Assembly (NCBI GenBank): GCA_043731355.1
Contig: JAYTJE010000148.1
Span: forward strand, 1-16,626
Reading direction: 5' to 3'
Length of the DNA stretch: 16,626 bases
Source: GWC2-56-14 sp043731355
GTDB lineage: Bacteria; Nitrospirota; UBA9217
The translations under genes and the position numbers were made by a program. Positions 13,814 to 16,626 of the stretch are shown piece after piece (position 1 is the stretch's first letter; each line of letters begins with the position of its first letter). The notes beneath the pieces are model-generated. The model was not told the DNA's origin, ran no database searches, and was given only the letters and a program-made list of their open reading frames with translations.

Positions 13814-14917
13814 TTATTGAAACAACCTTTTGCCATAGTCAATTGTTTTGGGAATTCGGGTCGATGCTCTCACGCCAGAACCACTATATGGTTGTTTGCT
13901 TAAATATATCCAAATGGTCTTATGTGTAGTTTTAAAACTTGCAGGAGGTGGCAACTTCCGTCCTGCACAAAGAGCATCGGCCAAGCCGACGGCAATTACT
14001 TCAAACAAAGATACGAGAAGGCCTCCTACATATTTCTTTTTTCCCTTATCGTAGCGCTTAAAACTATTATCTGAAAAATTCTCAGATAGGTAGTCGAAAA
14101 CAGTTTTGAAGACTTTTTCAATATTGTCTTTGGGGAATTTTTTATCCTTCGCCTGCGCTCTCGCGACATTAGTCAGAAAAGAACCTAACTCATCTATGCG
14201 TTCTAATTCTGTCTGATCAACAGTCAGAAAAGATACAAACCTTGTAACTAATTCCATATCAAAAGCTTCCTCGACAGCTTTTTCTGTCAATGAAAGACAA
14301 TCTTTAAATGATTTGTATTGCGATAAATCCTTAATCCACTGGAAATAGTTTCTATTTGTCATCAACAGAACACAGTTTCGCACCTCTTGATCCGTTGCAT
14401 TAGAACCTCCAGTATTCAAACGTTGAAATATTTCATACTTAACATCTTCATCGCTAGCACTTTTCACAATATTCACATCGATTCTGGCTCTCTTAATTCC
14501 TATCTTGGCCGACTCAGGCAGCTCAAGCTTTTTGTCTTTTGACACCCATCGGCGGCCTTCCAAATCCGGTAAATAATGAGTCCTTGTTAAAATTAATGGC
14601 TTTTTTAGTTTATTCTCTTCATCCCTCAATTCACCCATTAACTCAAGGATTGTGGATAGGCGTTGCAATCCATCGATAACATCCCATTTAGAGGATGTCT
14701 TTTCCGACACGAAAATCGGCGGAATCGGTATTCCCAGTAATAGTGATTCTATGAATCTCGATTTCTGTTCATCCGTCCATCTAAAGAATCTTTGGAATGC
14801 TGGATGCAGGTCCAACTCGTTTTCCTTGTACATAGTGGTTAGTTCACCGACGGACATTGAATAAGAGTTAGTTTTAACATTAGCAGCATGAGTTTCAATT
14901 TGTTTTTCGAGGTTCAT
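13814..14917 (-). CDS. DUF262 (GmrS-like, ParB/Srx fold) protein
   Basis: 367 residues with an N-terminal DUF262 domain. LDLHPAFQRFFRWTDEQKSR (36-55) is the usual P.FQR.F.W block, ESLLLGIPIPPIFVSE (57-72) follows, and DVIDGLQRLSTI (79-90) is the nucleotide-site motif, normally DGQQR but DGLQR here. FQRLNTGG is at 164-171. In GmrSD, BrxU and SspE this domain is an NTPase/sensor linked to a DUF1524 HNH nuclease; no HNH motif is visible here, and the C-terminus ends GSGVRASTRIPKTIDYGKRL. A separate HEPN protein follows with zero gap, perhaps replacing the nuclease part. GGAGG (14922-14926) lies 4 nt before the ATG. Very AT-rich (17 G+C in 14281-14340, versus 43 in murA 7021-7080). Function in defence is inferred. 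Confidence 0.87.
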   Translation of the reverse strand: MNLEKQIETHAANVKTNSYSMSVGELTTMYKENELDLHPAFQRFFRWTDEQKSRFIESLLLGIPIPPIFVSEKTSSKWDVIDGLQRLSTILELMGELRDEENKLKKPLILTRTHYLPDLEGRRWVSKDKKLELPESAKIGIKRARIDVNIVKSASDEDVKYEIFQRLNTGGSNATDQEVRNCVLLMTNRNYFQWIKDLSQYKSFKDCLSLTEKAVEEAFDMELVTRFVSFLTVDQTELERIDELGSFLTNVARAQAKDKKFPKDNIEKVFKTVFDYLSENFSDNSFKRYDKGKKKYVGGLLVSLFEVIAVGLADALCAGRKLPPPASFKTTHKTIWIYLSKQPYSGSGVRASTRIPKTIDYGKRLFQ

Positions 14918-14950
14918 TTTTCCTCCACAGTCAAACTTACAGAATTTACC

Positions 14951-14979
14951 TTATTAAGACATTTCCTGCTTTTTGTCGA
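14951..14979 (-). promoter_or_regulatory. Candidate promoter for the DUF262-HEPN operon
   Basis: On the minus strand TCGACA (14979-14974, one mismatch to TTGACA) is 17 nt from TAATAA (14956-14951). The -10 is a poor match, so this is tentative. It lies 34 nt upstream of the DUF262 ATG, in the gap after the mrr remnant. Confidence 0.35.
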
Positions 14980-14994
14980 ACACTCCACGCAATA

Positions 14995-15297
14995 TCACTC
15001 TTCCGCAAAGTAATCCGAATCCACCCTTCTTATCTCATACTTCGCCATCGAGGTCGTCCCCAGCCCATAATCAATCATCAATTCCGCGAGTGTTCTTCCA
15101 TCAATCAAAATAACCTTGGGATCAATGCTTTCAACATACTTCACAGCATCCTCTGAAAACCTGCCCGTTGTGATGAAGACGCCCTTCTTTGCCCTCTTTC
15201 CATGGAGCGCTCCGACAAACTTCTGGATCTCAGGCCGACCCACTCCTTCCCATCTCATGGCCTGCAGATAGATCACATACAACCCTCTACTGTCCAT
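14995..15297 (-). pseudogene. mrr: Mrr-type restriction endonuclease, C-terminal remnant
   Basis: The 100-codon remnant matches the C-terminal catalytic domain of Mrr (type IV enzyme cutting methylated DNA): GRPEIQKFVGALHGKRA, KKGVFITTGRFSEDAV and the final RRVDSDYFAEE are typical. Full Mrr proteins are about 300 residues, so the N-terminal DNA-binding winged-helix domain and the first catalytic Asp are missing. The catalytic QAK motif reads QAM here (VIYLQAMRWEG), and the usual EGTVGR is EGVGR, one residue short. The frame starts 16 nt after the vapC stop, which suggests that the 5' part was removed when the vapBC segment arrived or by a deletion. Almost certainly inactive. Confidence 0.85.
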
Positions 15298-15313
15298 TCT
15301 GCAAAGGGGATAT

Positions 15314-15769
15314 CTACGCAGCGGGGAGGTAGTCGGACAGGACCAGAACTTTGATCTCTGTCATTCGTTTGAGTTGTTTATCGTTCGTGATGAAGACATC
15401 TACGCCGGCATCAAGGGCTGCTGCGATCTGGATGGCGTCGAGAGCGCGGAGGACGGGATAGTGCCCGCGAAGAACACCGGCCTGCTTTGCGATGAGCGCG
15501 GTAATCTCCACGAGATTGAGGTTCTTCCCGTGCTCGAGAAACTCGGAGAATTTCCGCGCCAATTTTTCATCGCCGGATTCTATGGGTTTCGGAAGGACTT
15601 CCGTCAGAGTCAGGACTGATGAATAGGCAGTGATGCGACCGGACAGGAAGGAATCGAAAACCTCTTTGGCAAGCGGCCCGAATTGCGGATGGGCCTCGAT
15701 GTAATAGATGATCGGGGCCGTGTCGATGAACAGTGAGGATACTCGGCTCAACTCACCGGCCAGCGTCAT
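15314..15769 (-). CDS. vapC: PIN-domain toxin, VapC-like
   Basis: Predicted Mg-dependent ribonuclease toxin of a type II toxin-antitoxin pair. The 151-residue product has the PIN acidic residues: Asp16 in SSLFIDTAPIIYYIE, Glu57 in LTLTEVLPKP, Asp111 in RALDAIQIAAAL and Asp130 in VFITNDKQL. The ATG at 15769 overlaps the antitoxin stop by 4 nt (ATGA) and gives the normal PIN start; longer in-frame versions run into the antitoxin gene. It ends with SDYLPAA just before the mrr remnant. The RNA target (initiator tRNA or other RNA in studied VapC proteins) is unknown here. Confidence 0.9.
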   Translation of the reverse strand: MTLAGELSRVSSLFIDTAPIIYYIEAHPQFGPLAKEVFDSFLSGRITAYSSVLTLTEVLPKPIESGDEKLARKFSEFLEHGKNLNLVEITALIAKQAGVLRGHYPVLRALDAIQIAAALDAGVDVFITNDKQLKRMTEIKVLVLSDYLPAA

Positions 15770-15990
15770 AGCCGGTCTTCCCTCAGGCGTTTCACATAGG
15801 CTTGTGCGTCTTCTCCGGACCACAACCCTTTCCCGAGGCCGTAGAGTTTCGTGAGATCGAGCTCTTTCTTCGCGCTGCGCCCGGCCTTCCGGAGGTGTTG
15901 GGCGAGCCGTTCAACCAGCTTGAGCTGGTCCTGCGGCGGCAGTTTTTCTATTTCTCTTTCGAGCTTGTCGATGGTAACGGTTTTAGGCAT
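15766..15990 (-). CDS. vapB: VapB-like antitoxin
   Basis: 74-residue partner of the adjacent PIN toxin, identified by position and by the 4-nt ATGA overlap. It begins MPKTVTIDKLEREIEKLPPQ, then QLKLVERLAQHLRKAG, a predicted helical dimerisation/DNA-binding part, and ends in a charged toxin-binding tail (WSGEDAQAYVKRLREDRL). It does not show the AbrB/MazE or Phd signature, so its DNA-binding fold is not assigned. GGAG (15997-16000) is 6 nt before the ATG; longer upstream frames lack support. Antitoxins of this kind normally repress their own operon; a short inverted repeat (CTTG-6-CAAG, 16027-16040) overlaps the -35 and could be an operator. Confidence 0.75.
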   Translation of the reverse strand: MPKTVTIDKLEREIEKLPPQDQLKLVERLAQHLRKAGRSAKKELDLTKLYGLGKGLWSGEDAQAYVKRLREDRL

Positions 15991-16010
15991 TGCACACTCC
16001 AGCTGAAAAA

Positions 16011-16039
16011 ATATTACAACAACCCCCTTGAAAAGGCAA
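16011..16039 (-). promoter_or_regulatory. Candidate vapBC promoter
   Basis: On the minus strand TTGCCT (16039-16034) is 17 nt from TAATAT (16016-16011), about 20 nt before the vapB ATG. CTTGAAAAGGCAAG (16027-16040) is an inverted repeat over the -35 that may be the VapBC binding site. Confidence 0.5.
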
Positions 16040-16113
16040 GGTAAAAGAATGTCAGTGTCAGCGCTAAACCGTCGATTCACACGCTTGCACACGGCTTTGT
16101 TATTGCCTCTCTC

Positions 16114-16404
16114 TTACATCGCCATCCACGGACCATATTTCTTCGCAAGCGTCTCCTGCATACTGAGGATAAGCCTGAACGACTCCTTCAACGTGGCCCG
16201 CTCCAGCGCGCCGAGGCGTTTCGGATCGATAAAGTTGTCGAGCTCGCTGCCCGCCTGGAGCTGCCGGTACTGGTGGCGGACCCTGAGCGACATCAGGAAC
16301 TCGAATGCCTGTTCCAGGTCATCGGAAAACGGTCCAATGGCGCCGCAGCGGTCCTTCACTTCCGCGAGCCGCTCAAGGGTTGCGGTGTGATACACCTTCG
16401 GCAA
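16114..16404 (-). pseudogene. DUF294-type nucleotidyltransferase, C-terminal remnant
   Basis: The fragment matches the C-terminal substrate-binding domain (DUF294_C) of CBS/nucleotidyltransferase signalling proteins: TATLERLAEVKDR, LEQAFEFLMSLRVRHQYRQL, ELDNFIDPKRLGALERATLK and ESFRLI are all typical. Such proteins are usually around 600 residues (cyclic-nucleotide-binding or CBS domains, nucleotidyltransferase, then this domain); only about 95 remain. The frame is cut at 16404, where the RAYT-type end repeat begins, and an in-frame TGA lies immediately upstream, so insertion of that element most likely removed the 5' part. The only possible start is a TTG at the junction, so it is unlikely to be expressed. 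Confidence 0.8.
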
Positions 16405-16423
16405 TCAAGGGGACGTTGTTTCT
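16401..16423 (+). repeat. RAYT-type end repeat at the DUF294 junction
   Basis: Reads GCAATCAAGGGGACGTTGT followed by TTCT on the plus strand; 21 of 23 bases match the inverted copy at 13102-13124. It separates the DUF294 remnant from the transposase stop codon (16422-16424) and so marks the end of that element. Confidence 0.7.
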
Positions 16424-16626
16424 ATCTATGCTTTCCAGCTTCCTGCCCTTTCTCCAACCTCTCGATCGAACGAACAATGCTCGAAGTATTGACTCCCAGA
16501 TGACGAGCGAGCTCCGCAGCGGAGGAGCCCAGCTCTTCCCGGCATCGGTAGGCGATGACAGCCCGGACCGCGCTTACGCTGCTTCGCTTGCCTCCGGCTT
16601 TCAGTTCCTGTTCATTTACCTGGCGT
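16422..16626 (-). CDS. REP-associated Y1-type transposase, partial (C-terminus)
   Basis: A minus-strand frame open to the window edge gives 67 residues ending at TAG (16422-16424). SVSAVRAVIAYRCREELG and SSAAELARHLGVNTSSIVRS form the helix-turn-helix (DnaA-C-like) domain found at the C-terminus of many REP-associated tyrosine transposases; the tail is IERLEKGQEAGKHR. The catalytic HUH/Tyr domain would lie to the right of the window and cannot be checked. A DnaA-like or other regulator with the same helix-turn-helix is the alternative, but the repeat directly at its 3' end and the disrupted neighbour favour a transposase. Confidence 0.75.
   Translation of the reverse strand, partial: RQVNEQELKAGGKRSSVSAVRAVIAYRCREELGSSAAELARHLGVNTSSIVRSIERLEKGQEAGKHR

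Overview
The window comes from a bacterial chromosome, probably of the Deltaproteobacteria (Desulfobacterota) / Nitrospirota type. That guess rests on the compact plus-strand order rho - rpmE - yqhQ(DUF1385) - prfA - prmC - murA - hisD - hisG and on the GC-rich coding sequence of that block. I recall this gene order from Geobacter-like and related genomes but cannot search to confirm it.

Layout. (1) 1-1500: a complete insertion sequence with 20-bp terminal inverted repeats and a DDE transposase of the IS5/IS1182 type; the window opens at its left end. (2) 1501-2019: unassigned sequence, then a near-consensus sigma70 promoter (1688-1716) and a leader of about 300 nt, rich in C and poor in G, in front of rho. 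(3) 2020-10412: the housekeeping block. Rho ends transcription; L31 (rpmE) has its own promoter and a leader hairpin; YqhQ is a membrane protein of unknown role; RF1 (prfA) and the methyltransferase that modifies its GGQ motif (prmC) are adjacent; MurA starts peptidoglycan precursor synthesis; HisD and HisG are the last and first enzymes of histidine biosynthesis. A terminator-like hairpin with the yqhQ stop codon in its loop sits just before prfA. Each of the four spacers from prfA to hisG carries an imperfect inverted or iterated repeat, and two of these belong to one family.

(4) 10413-16626: an accessory region, all genes on the minus strand and convergent with hisG. It holds a PstI/BsuBI-type type II restriction-modification pair (methyltransferase then endonuclease, overlapping 8 nt); a 49-codon ORF just ahead of the methyltransferase; an AT-rich two-gene unit encoding a DUF262 (GmrS-like) protein and a MAE_28990-type HEPN nuclease joined stop-to-start (TAAATG), which is the best candidate for a little-described defence system; a decayed mrr fragment with a substituted catalytic Lys; a VapBC-like toxin-antitoxin pair; a 5'-truncated DUF294-type nucleotidyltransferase remnant; and the C-terminal part of a REP-associated (Y1/RAYT-like) transposase running off the right edge. 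A 23-nt repeat (21 of 23 identical, inverted) occurs at the transposase end and again at 13102-13124, next to the restriction-modification system. The region reads as a defence island built up next to the his genes, with several decayed parts.
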